Of a stretch of DNA of 64,000 nt, positions 40,471-49,042 are shown in pieces. Origin of the DNA: G051903925 sp051903925. GTDB lineage: Bacteria; Pseudomonadota; Alphaproteobacteria; Zavarziniales; Zavarziniaceae. Below the pieces are notes generated by a model that did no database searches, was not told the origin of the DNA, and worked only from the letters and a program-made list of their open reading frames with translations. The DNA lies in contig NZ_CP173678.1 of the NCBI RefSeq assembly GCF_051903925.1, forward strand, positions 1,674,001-1,738,000, given 5' to 3'. How positions within the stretch are numbered: position 1 is the stretch's first letter; each line of letters opens with the position of its first letter. A program made the position numbers and the translations under genes.

Positions 40471-41387
40471 CCGCGCTTGGGGTCCAGCACGTCGCGCAGG
40501 CCGTCGCCCAGCAGGTTGAAGCCCAGCGAGACGAGGAAGATCGCAATCCCCGGAATGGTGCAGACCCACCATTGGTCATAGAGATAGTCGCGCCCGCTTG
40601 CCACCATGGCACCCCATTCGGGGGCGGGCGGCCGCGCGCCCAGGCCCAGGAAGCCCAGGCCCGCCGCGGTCAGGATCACGCCCGCCATGTCCAGCGTGGC
40701 CCGGATCACGGCGGAGGATGCGCAGAGCGGCAGGATGTGGCGCACGATGATGCGCAATGGCCCCGCGCCCATCAGACGCGCCGCCGCCAGGAAGTCCGAC
40801 TGCCGCACGGTCAGCGTCTCTGCCCTGGCCAGGCGGGCATAAGGCGGCCAGGTGGTCAGGGCGATGGCCAGGACCGCATTCTCGATCCCAGGGCCCAGGC
40901 TGGCGGCAAAGGCCAGTGCCAGGATCAGGCGGGGAAAGGCCATGAAGATGTCGGTGATGCGCATCAGCACGGCGTCGACGATGCCGCCGAACAGGCCCGC
41001 CGCCATGCCGATGGCCAGGCCAATGGGCACCACGATGATGGCGACCAGGCCGACGATCACCAGCGTCAGCTGCGCCCCATGGACGACGCGGGCATAGATG
41101 TCCCGCCCCAGTTCGTCCGTGCCGAACCAGTGCTCGGCCGAGGGCGGCGCCAGCCGGTTCGGCAGGTTCTGCGCAATCGGGTCCTGGGGCGCCAGGATGG
41201 GGGCAAAGGCCGCGACGAACACCAGGCCCAGCACGATCGTCAGCCCGATCACGGTGGTCGGGTCGCGCAGCAGGGCGCGCAGGCCGCCGTACCAGCGCAC
41301 GGCCCAGGCCTGGGCTGCCGTCTGCGGGCTTTCGGCATTGAGCCAGGCCTGCAAGCCTGGTTTCTGCATGGTGCGCCCCAGGGTCAT
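40467..41387 (-). CDS. Dipeptide ABC transporter permease (DdpC/DppC-like)
   Basis: A 306-residue inner-membrane permease with six predicted helices. The N-terminal segment DPTTVIGLTIVLGLVFVAAFAPILAP and the motif AEHWFGTDELGRDIYARVVHGAQ identify the C subunit. The EAA loop is at RAETLTVRQSDFLAAARLMGAGPLRIIVRHILP. ATG 41387 overlaps the upstream permease stop by 4 bp. Confidence 0.92.
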   Translation of the reverse strand: MTLGRTMQKPGLQAWLNAESPQTAAQAWAVRWYGGLRALLRDPTTVIGLTIVLGLVFVAAFAPILAPQDPIAQNLPNRLAPPSAEHWFGTDELGRDIYARVVHGAQLTLVIVGLVAIIVVPIGLAIGMAAGLFGGIVDAVLMRITDIFMAFPRLILALAFAASLGPGIENAVLAIALTTWPPYARLARAETLTVRQSDFLAAARLMGAGPLRIIVRHILPLCASSAVIRATLDMAGVILTAAGLGFLGLGARPPAPEWGAMVASGRDYLYDQWWVCTIPGIAIFLVSLGFNLLGDGLRDVLDPKRG

Positions 41388-42472
41388 GAGCGGGCCCTGG
41401 GGTCGGCCAGGTGGTAGAGCAGGTCGGACAGGCGGTTCAACGTCATGAACACGGCGCCGATCACGATCGTGGCCCCCAGGACCGCGCTCATGTCCGCGGC
41501 GAACAGCGCGTTCTTGATATAGAGGCCGATCCCCGGCCAGGCGAAGACCGTTTCAGTGAGCACAGCCCCCTCCAGCAGCGAGGCATAGGTCAGGACGATG
41601 ACGGTGATCAGGGGCACGACGGTGTTGCCCAAAGCGTGGCGCCAGATCACCCGCGCCTCGGACAGACCCTTGACCCGTGCCGTCGTCACGTATTCCTGCG
41701 CCAGTTCGTTGAGCATGAAGCTGCGCGTCATGCGCGCGATATAGGCCATCGAGAAATAGCCCAGGATGCCGGCCGGCAGGACCAAGTGCATGACCGCGTC
41801 CCAGGCAGCGCCCGTGTCGCCGGCAAGAAGGGCATCGACGATCAGCACGCCCGTGACCGTCGGCACCATGCCGTCATAGAGGATGTCGGCGCGGCCCGGC
41901 CCCGCCACCCAGTCCAGCCTGGCATAGAAGATCAGCAGCCCGACCAGCCCCAGCCAGAACACCGGCACGGAATAGCCGACCAGGCCCACCACGCGGACAA
42001 TGTGATCGATCATGGTGCCGCGCCTGGCCGCGGCGATCACGCCCAGGGGCACGCCCAGGATCACGCCGATCAGGGTGGCGACGGTCGCCAGTTCCAGCGT
42101 GGCCGGAAAGAACACGGCCAGGTCCTCCGTCACCCGGCGCCCGGTCATCACCGACTGGCCCAGGTCGCCCTGGACCAGCTTCTGGAGATAGAGCGCGTAT
42201 TGCACCGGGATCGGCTTGTCCAGGCCAAGCTCAAGGCGCGTGCGCTCATAGACGTGGGCCGGTGCCCGGTCGCCCACGATGGCGATCACGGGGTCGATCG
42301 GGATGACCCGGCCGATGACGAAGGTGATGACGGTCAGGCCCAGCAGCGTCAGGGCCAGGCTGATGAAGAAGCGGGCCAGCGCCGCGATCCAGCGCGGCAC
42401 GCCCCGCCGGCTGCGGGCGGACGCCGCCGGGCCGCCGCCCGGCGCGATGTCCAGGGTCCCGGCGTCAGCCAC
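41384..42472 (-). CDS. Dipeptide ABC transporter permease (DdpB/DppB-like)
   Basis: A 362-residue inner-membrane permease of the B type, six helices. FISLALTLLGLTVITFVIGRVIPIDP and the LGLDKPIPVQYALYLQKLVQGDLGQS block are diagnostic, and the EAA loop is at YVTTARVKGLSEARVIWRHALGNTVVPL. The N-terminal 30 residues (Ala/Gly/Arg-rich) are longer than usual. It follows the binding-protein gene by 56 bp. Confidence 0.91.
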   Translation of the reverse strand: MADAGTLDIAPGGGPAASARSRRGVPRWIAALARFFISLALTLLGLTVITFVIGRVIPIDPVIAIVGDRAPAHVYERTRLELGLDKPIPVQYALYLQKLVQGDLGQSVMTGRRVTEDLAVFFPATLELATVATLIGVILGVPLGVIAAARRGTMIDHIVRVVGLVGYSVPVFWLGLVGLLIFYARLDWVAGPGRADILYDGMVPTVTGVLIVDALLAGDTGAAWDAVMHLVLPAGILGYFSMAYIARMTRSFMLNELAQEYVTTARVKGLSEARVIWRHALGNTVVPLITVIVLTYASLLEGAVLTETVFAWPGIGLYIKNALFAADMSAVLGATIVIGAVFMTLNRLSDLLYHLADPRARS

Positions 42473-42528
42473 GCTGACGCCGGGCGCTGGTGCGGATCGG
42501 GATCCGGAGGCTCAGGATCGTCTCCCGC

Positions 42529-44142
42529 CTACTTGGTGATCCCGCGATAATAGACCTGGTCGAACGTGGCACCCGAGACGAAGGTCTTCACCGTGGCGCG
42601 CCGCGCCGTCACCTCGGTCGTCTGGAACATGATGACGAACGGGCTGTCGTCGCGCACCACCTGCTGGATCTCGTGATAGAGCTGGGTGCGCTTGGCCTCG
42701 TCCGTTTCCTTGACCGCGGCATCGCTCTTGGCGGTCAGTTCGGGAATGTCCCAGGCATTGCGCCAGGCCAGCGGCTTGGCGGAGGCATCGTCGGAGTTGT
42801 CGGGATTGCGCGAGAACGTGTCGGCGTTCGAATGCGGGTCCTGGTAGTCGGGCGACCAGTAGAGCAGCACCATCTCGTGTCCGCGGGCACGGTACTTGGT
42901 GATGACGGTCTTCTGGTCGGACGAGTTGATCGTGACCTTGATCCCCGCCTGACCGAAGGTCGACTGGATCGACTGGCCGATGTCCTTCCAGGGGAAGGTG
43001 CTGGGCACGTCGAACTGGATCTCGAAACCGTCCGCCAGGCCCGCCTTGGCCAGCAGGTCCTTGGCCTTGGCGACGTCCAGGGTATAGGGCGTCTCCTCGA
43101 TCCCGCCCAGGAAGCCGGTCGGCACGAAGTTCTGGTGCACCTTGACCAGCCCCTTCAGGAAGCTGTCGGCCATGCCCTGGTAGTCGACCAGGTAGCGCAG
43201 GGCCTGCCGCACTTCCGGCTTGGCCAGGTTGGCCACCTTCTGGTTCAGGCCAAGGTAGTAGACGTCGGCCTTGGGCGCTGCCGAGACGGTGATGTCGGCA
43301 TTGCCCTCGACCCCCTTCAGCAGGTCGGGCGACAGGTTGCGGGCCACGTCGATATCGCCCTTCTGCAGCAGCAGGAGCTGGGCGGACGGCTCGGCGATGT
43401 GGCGAACGATGACGCGCTTCATCGTGGGCGCGCCGGCGCGGAAGTTCTCGAACGCCTGCAGCGAGACGGACTCGTTCGGCTTCCACGCGACCAGCTTGTA
43501 GGCGCCGCTGGCGGCCGAATTGTTCTTCAGCCAGGCATGGCCCAGGTCGCCATCGGCCTCATGCTCCAGGGCCAGCTTGCTGTCCACCACGCAGGCGACA
43601 TTGGCGGACAGGGCATTGAGGACGAAGGTCGGCGCGAAGTCGGCGGTGATCTTCAGCACCAGCGTGGTCGCGTCCGGCGCGGTCACCAGCTCGGTCACGT
43701 TCTCCTTGTCCCAGCCGAACTGGGTCAGGATGAAGGCGGGCGTCAGGTCCAGCTTCACCACCCGCTGCAGCGACCAGGCGACGTCCGCCGCGGTCAGCGG
43801 ATTGCCCGACTGGAAGGTCAGGCCGGAGCGGATCTTGAACGTGTAGGTCTGGCCGTCGATCGTCCAGCTTTCGGCAACACCGCCGACCAGCTTGGACGTA
43901 TCCTCGGCGTCATAGATCATCAGCTTGTCGTAGATGTTCGAGACGACTTCGCCGCCCGAGAACTCGAACACCTCCGCCGGATCCAGCGTGATGATGTCGT
44001 CGATGTTCTTGGCCATCACCAGCGCGTCGGCAGGCGTTGCCGCCTGGGCCGGCATGACCTGGGGCGATGCCGCAAGCATCCATGCCGCGGCAAGGCCTGC
44101 CGCGATGGTCCTGAACCCTCGGCCCCTCATCAACTTGCGCAT
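42529..44142 (-). CDS. Periplasmic peptide-binding protein of the ABC transporter (DdpA/DppA-like)
   Basis: A 537-residue SBP_bac_5 family receptor. A signal peptide (MRKLMRGRGFRTIAAGLAAAWMLAASPQVMPAQA) precedes the mature domain ALVMAKNIDDIITLDPAEVFEFSGGEVVSNIYDKLM. YTFKIRSGLTFQSGNPLTAADVAWSLQR and the KLVAWKPNESVSLQAFENF block are typical. ATG 44142 follows GGGGGAG with 7 nt spacing; a TTG two codons upstream is ignored. It is the first gene of the operon, and the D-Ala-D-Ala dipeptidase at the other end suggests D-Ala-D-Ala as a ligand. Confidence 0.92.
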   Translation of the reverse strand: MRKLMRGRGFRTIAAGLAAAWMLAASPQVMPAQAATPADALVMAKNIDDIITLDPAEVFEFSGGEVVSNIYDKLMIYDAEDTSKLVGGVAESWTIDGQTYTFKIRSGLTFQSGNPLTAADVAWSLQRVVKLDLTPAFILTQFGWDKENVTELVTAPDATTLVLKITADFAPTFVLNALSANVACVVDSKLALEHEADGDLGHAWLKNNSAASGAYKLVAWKPNESVSLQAFENFRAGAPTMKRVIVRHIAEPSAQLLLLQKGDIDVARNLSPDLLKGVEGNADITVSAAPKADVYYLGLNQKVANLAKPEVRQALRYLVDYQGMADSFLKGLVKVHQNFVPTGFLGGIEETPYTLDVAKAKDLLAKAGLADGFEIQFDVPSTFPWKDIGQSIQSTFGQAGIKVTINSSDQKTVITKYRARGHEMVLLYWSPDYQDPHSNADTFSRNPDNSDDASAKPLAWRNAWDIPELTAKSDAAVKETDEAKRTQLYHEIQQVVRDDSPFVIMFQTTEVTARRATVKTFVSGATFDQVYYRGITK

Positions 44143-44248
44143 CGCCAAGCTCCCCCCTGCCGAATGACCTTCCGGTGGGAAAAAGCCTAAGTCGGCGGAA
44201 GGCCGGCGGTCCAGGGCCGCATGCGCAAAAAGCGTTGACGACCGATGG

Positions 44249-44275
44249 CAGGCGTTCCGGCCGGCGGAACGCCTG
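44249..44275 (-). terminator. 11-bp hairpin after the MerR gene
   Basis: CAGGCGTTCCG (44249-44259) and its complement (44265-44275) flank the loop GCCGG. It starts 10 bp past the MerR stop codon on the minus strand and precedes the transporter operon. A T5 run follows only about 17 nt later, so stopping may be partial. Confidence 0.5.
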
Positions 44276-44284
44276 GGCCCCGGG

Positions 44285-45085
44285 TCAGGCCGCGGGGCTC
44301 TTGCGGGTGCGGCGCCGGGCGGGGGCCGCCGCGTCCGGTGCCGGTGCCGGTGCCGATGTGGGTGCAGGTGCCGGGGAACGGGTCGCCGCCTCCTGCGCGC
44401 GGTTCACCGCGGCGACCCGTTCCAGCAGGGCGCGCGTGCGCAGCAGGGCGATCAGGTCGTTCACGACCTCGATCCCGACCTGGCCCAGGGCAGCGACGCT
44501 GTCGCCGCCAAGCTTGCCCGCGACGCGGCCATAGAACTGGTCGATCTCGCGCTCGGCCATGGCCTCGATCACGTCGACATAAAGCTTGGTGACCGTGGGG
44601 TCGAAGCCGTTGCGCTCGTCATAGCCGGCGACCTTGGCCCGGCCCCACAACCTGGCGATGGCGACATCGAAGGACGAGATGCCGGCCCCGTCCGGTCCGT
44701 CCACCAGGCGCACCACGCCGCATTCGGCCAGCACGCGCAGGTCGGCCTCGCTCAGGCCGGCAATGCGCACCGCCTCGGCCAGGCCGACATGGTCGTGGCG
44801 CGGGGCCAGGCCCATGCGCGCGGCCAGGTTCACATCCAGTTCGGGGATGCTGGACAGCGGCTCCGGCGTCTGCGGCGCCTCCATCAGCACCTTGATCAGT
44901 GACAGCGGCAGGTAGCGTTCCTGCTGCAGCCGGCGGATCATCTGCAGGCGCCGCACATGGCCGTCGTCATAGACGGCGACATTGGCCTTGGGCCGGTCCG
45001 GTTCCGGCAGCAGGCCTTCGCGGATATAGAAGCGGATCGTCTCCCGGCCGATGCCGGTGCGCCGCTCCAGTTCCTTCATTTTCAT
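44285..45085 (-). CDS. MerR-family transcriptional regulator with unknown effector domain
   Basis: A 266-residue regulator. The N-terminal winged helix is MKMKELERRTGIGRETIRFYIREGLLP, followed by the MerR wing with NVAVYDDGHVRRLQMIRRLQQERYLPL. The remaining 190 residues are a helical domain I cannot name (LAEAVRIAGLSEADLRVLAECGVVRLVDGP ... DPTVTKLYVDVIEAMAEREIDQFYGRVAGKLGG), ending in a Pro/Ala-rich tail and a basic cluster RRRTRK. It is longer than metal- or drug-sensing MerR proteins. The di-iron oxygenase gene lies just upstream on the same strand. An inverted repeat covers its own start region. Confidence 0.83.
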   Translation of the reverse strand: MKMKELERRTGIGRETIRFYIREGLLPEPDRPKANVAVYDDGHVRRLQMIRRLQQERYLPLSLIKVLMEAPQTPEPLSSIPELDVNLAARMGLAPRHDHVGLAEAVRIAGLSEADLRVLAECGVVRLVDGPDGAGISSFDVAIARLWGRAKVAGYDERNGFDPTVTKLYVDVIEAMAEREIDQFYGRVAGKLGGDSVAALGQVGIEVVNDLIALLRTRALLERVAAVNRAQEAATRSPAPAPTSAPAPAPDAAAPARRRTRKSPAA

Positions 45086-45087
45086 GA

Positions 45088-45122
45088 ACCCTGGATGCAG
45101 GGTCCGCAGTGCAGACGTCAAG
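45088..45122 (-). promoter_or_regulatory. Promoter and dyad upstream of the MerR gene
   Basis: On the minus strand TTGACG (45122-45117) is followed about 13 bp later by the perfect dyad ACCCTG-CATC-CAGGGT (45103-45088), ending two bases before the ATG. This fits autorepression by the MerR protein. The -10 box was not found clearly. Confidence 0.4.
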
Positions 45123-45229
45123 GGCTGCGCACCGGGGTGCGTCTTGGCGATCGGCGATTGGCAGTCCGCCGCACCCGCCCCATCGGAGCGGGCGCGGCGT
45201 CTCCCCCCTTTATCGCCAGGACATGGCCC

Positions 45230-46324
45230 CTATTCCGCGGCGGCGGCGGTTGCCTGCCGGGCGCGGGCCATCACGTTCTCGATGTGCTGGCGCCGTGCGT
45301 CGAAGGCGCGGGCGATCTCCTGGTCCTCGTCCTGCATGGCCTGGACGTCGGCCTGGGCATAGCCGAGCACGCCCATCTGGTCATAGGCCGCGACGATGCG
45401 GGGGCTCCACAGGCCGATGTCCTTGACGATCGGCACGATGCGCGAGAACAGGGCCGAGCGGAAACCGGCCATGTAGCCGCTGTCATAGGTATGCGCGGCG
45501 CAGGCCTCGACGTTCAGGCCGAGGTTCTGCCACAGCTCGGCCGAATCGAAGCGGTCGCGCATCAGGTAGCAGGCCTCGACCAGGAACTCCTCGCGCTCGC
45601 GACGCTCGGCCTCGCTCAGGTGCGGGTAGTAGTCGCGCAAGGCCAGCCGGCCGAACGCCACATGGCGCGACTCGTCCTGCATCACATAGGCATTGACCTG
45701 CTGCGCCAGAGGGTTCTGGGCGTTGTCCCGGACCTGGGCAAAGGCAGCGAGCGCCAGCCCCTCGATCACCACCTGCATGCCGAGATAGGTCATGTCCCAG
45801 CGGCTGTCGCGCAGGACCTGGTCGATCAGTTCCCACAGCGGCTTGGTCATGGGGTAGGTCACCCCGAACTTGGACAGCAGGCGCTTGTAGGTCTCGACAT
45901 GGCGGGCCTCGTCGATCGTCTGGGTCGAGGCATAGAACTTGGAGTCGATGTCGGGGACCTGCGTCACGATCTTGGCCGCGCAGATCAGGGCGCCCTGTTC
46001 GCCGTGCATGAACTGCGACAATTGCCAGGCCTGGTGATGGCGGCGCACGGTCGCCTTTTCCCGTGCCGACATCTTCTCATACTCGGCCATGCCGGCGATC
46101 GGCAGCATGGCCTCGGGCAACTGCTGCGGGTTCTCCTCATCGATTTCCTGGGTCCAGTCGATGCGCGCGACCGAATCCCACTGCATGTCCACGCCCATGC
46201 GGTAGAGGTGGCTCATCGCCGCGCGGTCCTCGTCGTAGCGCCAGTCGAAGGCGGCATCGAAGCCCTGCGGCACGGTCCAGACGCTGTCCTTGACCGGGAT
46301 CGCATAGGTATCGGCCAGTCGCAT
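45230..46324 (-). CDS. AurF-like di-iron oxygenase (ferritin-like)
   Basis: A 364-residue ferritin-like protein with two perfect copies of the EX28DEXRH motif that defines AurF-type di-iron enzymes: Glu109-x28-DEARH (138-142) and Glu188-x28-DESRH (217-221). AurF N-oxygenates p-aminobenzoate; relatives hydroxylate or desaturate other substrates. This gene is not in a visible antibiotic cluster, and no partner reductase is adjacent. ATG 46324 follows GGAGGACAAACCC and is chosen over the ATG at 46366. The gene lies upstream of the MerR gene on the same strand, and the pair may form one unit. Substrate unknown. Confidence 0.82.
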   Translation of the reverse strand: MRLADTYAIPVKDSVWTVPQGFDAAFDWRYDEDRAAMSHLYRMGVDMQWDSVARIDWTQEIDEENPQQLPEAMLPIAGMAEYEKMSAREKATVRRHHQAWQLSQFMHGEQGALICAAKIVTQVPDIDSKFYASTQTIDEARHVETYKRLLSKFGVTYPMTKPLWELIDQVLRDSRWDMTYLGMQVVIEGLALAAFAQVRDNAQNPLAQQVNAYVMQDESRHVAFGRLALRDYYPHLSEAERREREEFLVEACYLMRDRFDSAELWQNLGLNVEACAAHTYDSGYMAGFRSALFSRIVPIVKDIGLWSPRIVAAYDQMGVLGYAQADVQAMQDEDQEIARAFDARRQHIENVMARARQATAAAAE

Positions 46325-46438
46325 GGGTTTGTCCTCCATCGCAAAGTGCGGAGCATTGATCCGCATTTCTGTCGACGGTACAGCCCGGCAGCGCTCTTGC
46401 CAACAGCAATCTGAACGGCGTTATCCGCCCCGGCCCTG

Positions 46439-47623
46439 TCAGCGCTGGCCGCCGACCAGATCGCGGAACAGGCGGCGCAAGGCCTCCGGCTCCGGTGCTT
46501 CCCCCGCGTCCAACGGCCCGCGCAAGGCGGCGGCAAAGCCCAGGCCCGTCTGCACGCCGCCCAGTTCGGACAGCGAGATCGGGCGGCACGCCTTGAGCAT
46601 CCAGGACAGGTCGGGCGAGGGGAAGCGCGCCTCCAGCGGCTCCACCCAGGTCAGCGTCCAGCAGGCATCGCGCAGGCGGACCGCCTGGGGTCCGAACTCG
46701 GCCTCGAACGCGCTTGCGTCGCGCTCCACCGCGGCCAGGGCGCTGCCCGCGCGCGCCAGGGTCGGTCCCGCCTCCCGCGCCAGGTCCAGGCCGTTCGCCT
46801 CGCCGATCTCCATGATCCCGACAAGTGCCACCAGGGCGTAGGAGCCGTAGTAGAGCGCCCGTGGGCCGCGCCGCATCTCAAGGGGCAGCAGGCCGCGGGC
46901 ATCGACCTGCGCCACGCCCCGCCGGAACTGCCGGGTCGAGAAGGCAAGCCAGGCCGGCTCGTCGACCGCCACGGCGGCGGCGGCGACGGCAAAGCCGGCC
47001 CAGTAGACCAGGTTGTTGGGCCAGTCGTAGCCGCCACCGGGGCCGAAATAGACGATCACGTGGCGCGCCAGCGCCCGGATCCAGGCCTTGACCTTCAGCC
47101 GGTCGACATAGGCCAGGCGCTCGCCCGCCTGCAGCCGGGCATAGCTGCTGGCAACCGCCGCCAGCAGCCACATCCGCTCGAACTCCCCCTGCTGGGTTGC
47201 GGCGACGTCGACCAGGGCGCCCGCGCGGGCCCAGTCCAGAAGCCAGGCGGCGCCGCAGGTCCCCGCGGCGTCATGCCCGGGTGCGGCCCGCAGGTTGCGG
47301 GAGGCCAGGCGCGCCAGCCCCTGCTTGAACTGGTCCAGCGGCTCGCGCCGGGCGGCGTAGGCGGCGTACAGCGCCTCGTCCCGCTGCGTGCCGCGCTGGT
47401 CGCGAAAGAAGGGCTGGAAGACCAGGTCGGGCGGCGGGGCAGGGGCGCCGCTGCAGGCGAAGTCGTCCAGCGGGTCGCCTGCCGCCGCGCGTTGCGCCGC
47501 GACGTCGACCGGACTGCGGAGGGGCTGGGGCAGCGACCCCGCCCCATCCTGCGCCGCGCCAGGCAGGATCGGCAGCACGGCCAGGAACAGGCCCAGGCCC
47601 AGTGCCAGCAGCCGCGCGCGCAA
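46439..47623 (-). CDS. Alginate-lyase-family protein
   Basis: A 394-residue periplasmic protein of the alginate lyase (PF05426) type, alpha-toroid fold. A signal peptide (start MRARLLALGLGLFLAVLPILPGAAQ, from TTG 47623) is followed by a helical domain with WLLAAVASSYARLQAGERLAYVDRLKVKAWIRALARHV and the YDWPNNLVYWAGFAVAAAAVAVD region, which corresponds to the Asn-Asn-His active-site motif of the family, here Asn-Asn-Leu. The His being absent suggests altered or lost lyase activity. TTG 47623 is 3 bp past the flippase stop, so the two genes are co-transcribed. Confidence 0.7.
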   Translation of the reverse strand: MRARLLALGLGLFLAVLPILPGAAQDGAGSLPQPLRSPVDVAAQRAAAGDPLDDFACSGAPAPPPDLVFQPFFRDQRGTQRDEALYAAYAARREPLDQFKQGLARLASRNLRAAPGHDAAGTCGAAWLLDWARAGALVDVAATQQGEFERMWLLAAVASSYARLQAGERLAYVDRLKVKAWIRALARHVIVYFGPGGGYDWPNNLVYWAGFAVAAAAVAVDEPAWLAFSTRQFRRGVAQVDARGLLPLEMRRGPRALYYGSYALVALVGIMEIGEANGLDLAREAGPTLARAGSALAAVERDASAFEAEFGPQAVRLRDACWTLTWVEPLEARFPSPDLSWMLKACRPISLSELGGVQTGLGFAAALRGPLDAGEAPEPEALRRLFRDLVGGQR

Positions 47624-47628
47624 CGCGC

Positions 47629-48846
47629 TCAGGTCCCGCTCCGGAAGGCCCGGGCCAGGTGCCACAGCCCGGCGCCAAGTGTCACGACCAGCGCCACCGC
47701 GACGCCCGCCACGCCGCCCGGCGGGCCGGCGACCCAGGACAGGCCGGCAATCGCCGCCGCGCCGACGATTGCCGCCACGATGCGCGACCACATCAGCACG
47801 CGCGCCGCCCCCAGGATATAGAGCGCCGTCTCGACCGGCTGGCCGACCAGGGTCAGGCCCGCGACCAGCGCCCACAGGCCCAGCAGCAGGTCGGTATGGC
47901 CATAGCGGCCGGGAAACAGCACCTCCATCAGCCAGGGGCCAGCCAGCGCCATGCCCAGCGCATAGGGCAGGCCCAGCAGCAGCAGGCGCCGCATCGTGCG
48001 CAGCATGGCGCGGCGCAGGGCCGGCGCGCCGCCCTCGGCATGGGCCCGGACCATCGCCAGGCGCTGGACATTGTCGATCGCGGTGATCAGCGTCGCCACC
48101 GGGTTCAGGAAGGTGCGCGTGACGTTGAAGTCCGCCACCGCCAGCGGACCCAGCACGCCGCCCACGACAAAACCGTTGAGCTGCATGTAGGACCCGAACG
48201 CGACATGGCCCGCCAGGGTCCGCCCGGCCTGCGGCCACAACTCGGCCAGCAGCGGGCGCAGGGCGGTCGCCGGCGCGGCCAGGCGCGGGCGCAGCATCGC
48301 GCACAAGGCCGCCCCACTGGCATGGGCGAGGGCCAGCACGCCGGCGATGGCCAGGGCGGGTGCCTGCGGTCCCGCGATCCAGGCCGTGCCGCCTGCGGCA
48401 AGGACGGCGAACAGGGCGGCCGCGGGCAGCAGTGCGGCATAGCGTCCCGCAATCATGTGCAGGCGGCGCTCGAAGTCGAAGAGCAGCGCCGGAACCAGCA
48501 CGACGGCGCTGCACAGCAGCGCGTTCGCCACCCACCAGGGCAAGGCAAGCACCGCCAGTCCGCACAGCGTCAGGGCGAGGGCCGCCAGGACCAGCGCGGT
48601 CGCCAGGTTGAGACGAAGCCAGGTGCGGCCACGGATCTTCAGCCGTTCGCCATCATGCAACGTCTGTAGCAGCGGGATGATGACCAGATTGCGGTGAACG
48701 CCACCAATCATCAGTGTGACGCCAAAAGACAATGTCAGTGCCGCGACTTCAGTCTGGGGCAATCGCGCTGCCGCGAATAGTGTCAGAAGGAAGGTCGCGC
48801 CAGAGATCAGCGCCTGTTCGACCAACGAAATCGAGGTACGGCGCAT
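47629..48846 (-). CDS. Polysaccharide flippase (Wzx-like, MATE/MOP superfamily)
   Basis: A 405-residue polytopic membrane protein with about 12 helices. The start MRRTSISLVEQALISGATFLLTLFAAARLP is typical of Wzx/oligosaccharide flippases, and NPVATLITAIDNVQRLAMVRA with LGLPYALGMALAGPWLMEVLFPGRYG fits the middle of the fold. It would flip undecaprenyl-linked repeat units across the inner membrane. No clear ribosome site stands before ATG 48846. It is divergent from the repeat protein at 49043. Confidence 0.84.
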   Translation of the reverse strand: MRRTSISLVEQALISGATFLLTLFAAARLPQTEVAALTLSFGVTLMIGGVHRNLVIIPLLQTLHDGERLKIRGRTWLRLNLATALVLAALALTLCGLAVLALPWWVANALLCSAVVLVPALLFDFERRLHMIAGRYAALLPAAALFAVLAAGGTAWIAGPQAPALAIAGVLALAHASGAALCAMLRPRLAAPATALRPLLAELWPQAGRTLAGHVAFGSYMQLNGFVVGGVLGPLAVADFNVTRTFLNPVATLITAIDNVQRLAMVRAHAEGGAPALRRAMLRTMRRLLLLGLPYALGMALAGPWLMEVLFPGRYGHTDLLLGLWALVAGLTLVGQPVETALYILGAARVLMWSRIVAAIVGAAAIAGLSWVAGPPGGVAGVAVALVVTLGAGLWHLARAFRSGT

Positions 48847-48949
48847 AGGGTGAATTCGGCCTCAACGCAGAATTAAGGTTAATGTTGACGGGGCGGCTTG
48901 GAACCTTCGTCGGGTGAAGACGTTCGCACTGCCACCCGTCACCACAATC

Positions 48950-48965
48950 CGTGATCCGGATCACG
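48950..48965. promoter_or_regulatory. 16-bp perfect palindrome and ATCACGA repeats
   Basis: CGTGATCCGGATCACG is a perfect 16-bp palindrome in the 196-bp divergent region 48847-49042. The heptamer ATCACGA occurs three times close by (starting at 48960, 48970 and 49011), one of them the right half of the palindrome. This is a likely regulator site controlling the flippase gene, the repeat protein, or both. Confidence 0.55.
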
Positions 48966-49042
48966 AAAAATCACGACAACGTATCTAAAAATGTTGTAGT
49001 GTTCCGCCAGATCACGAAGTACCCGCCCGGAGGGCACATCGC

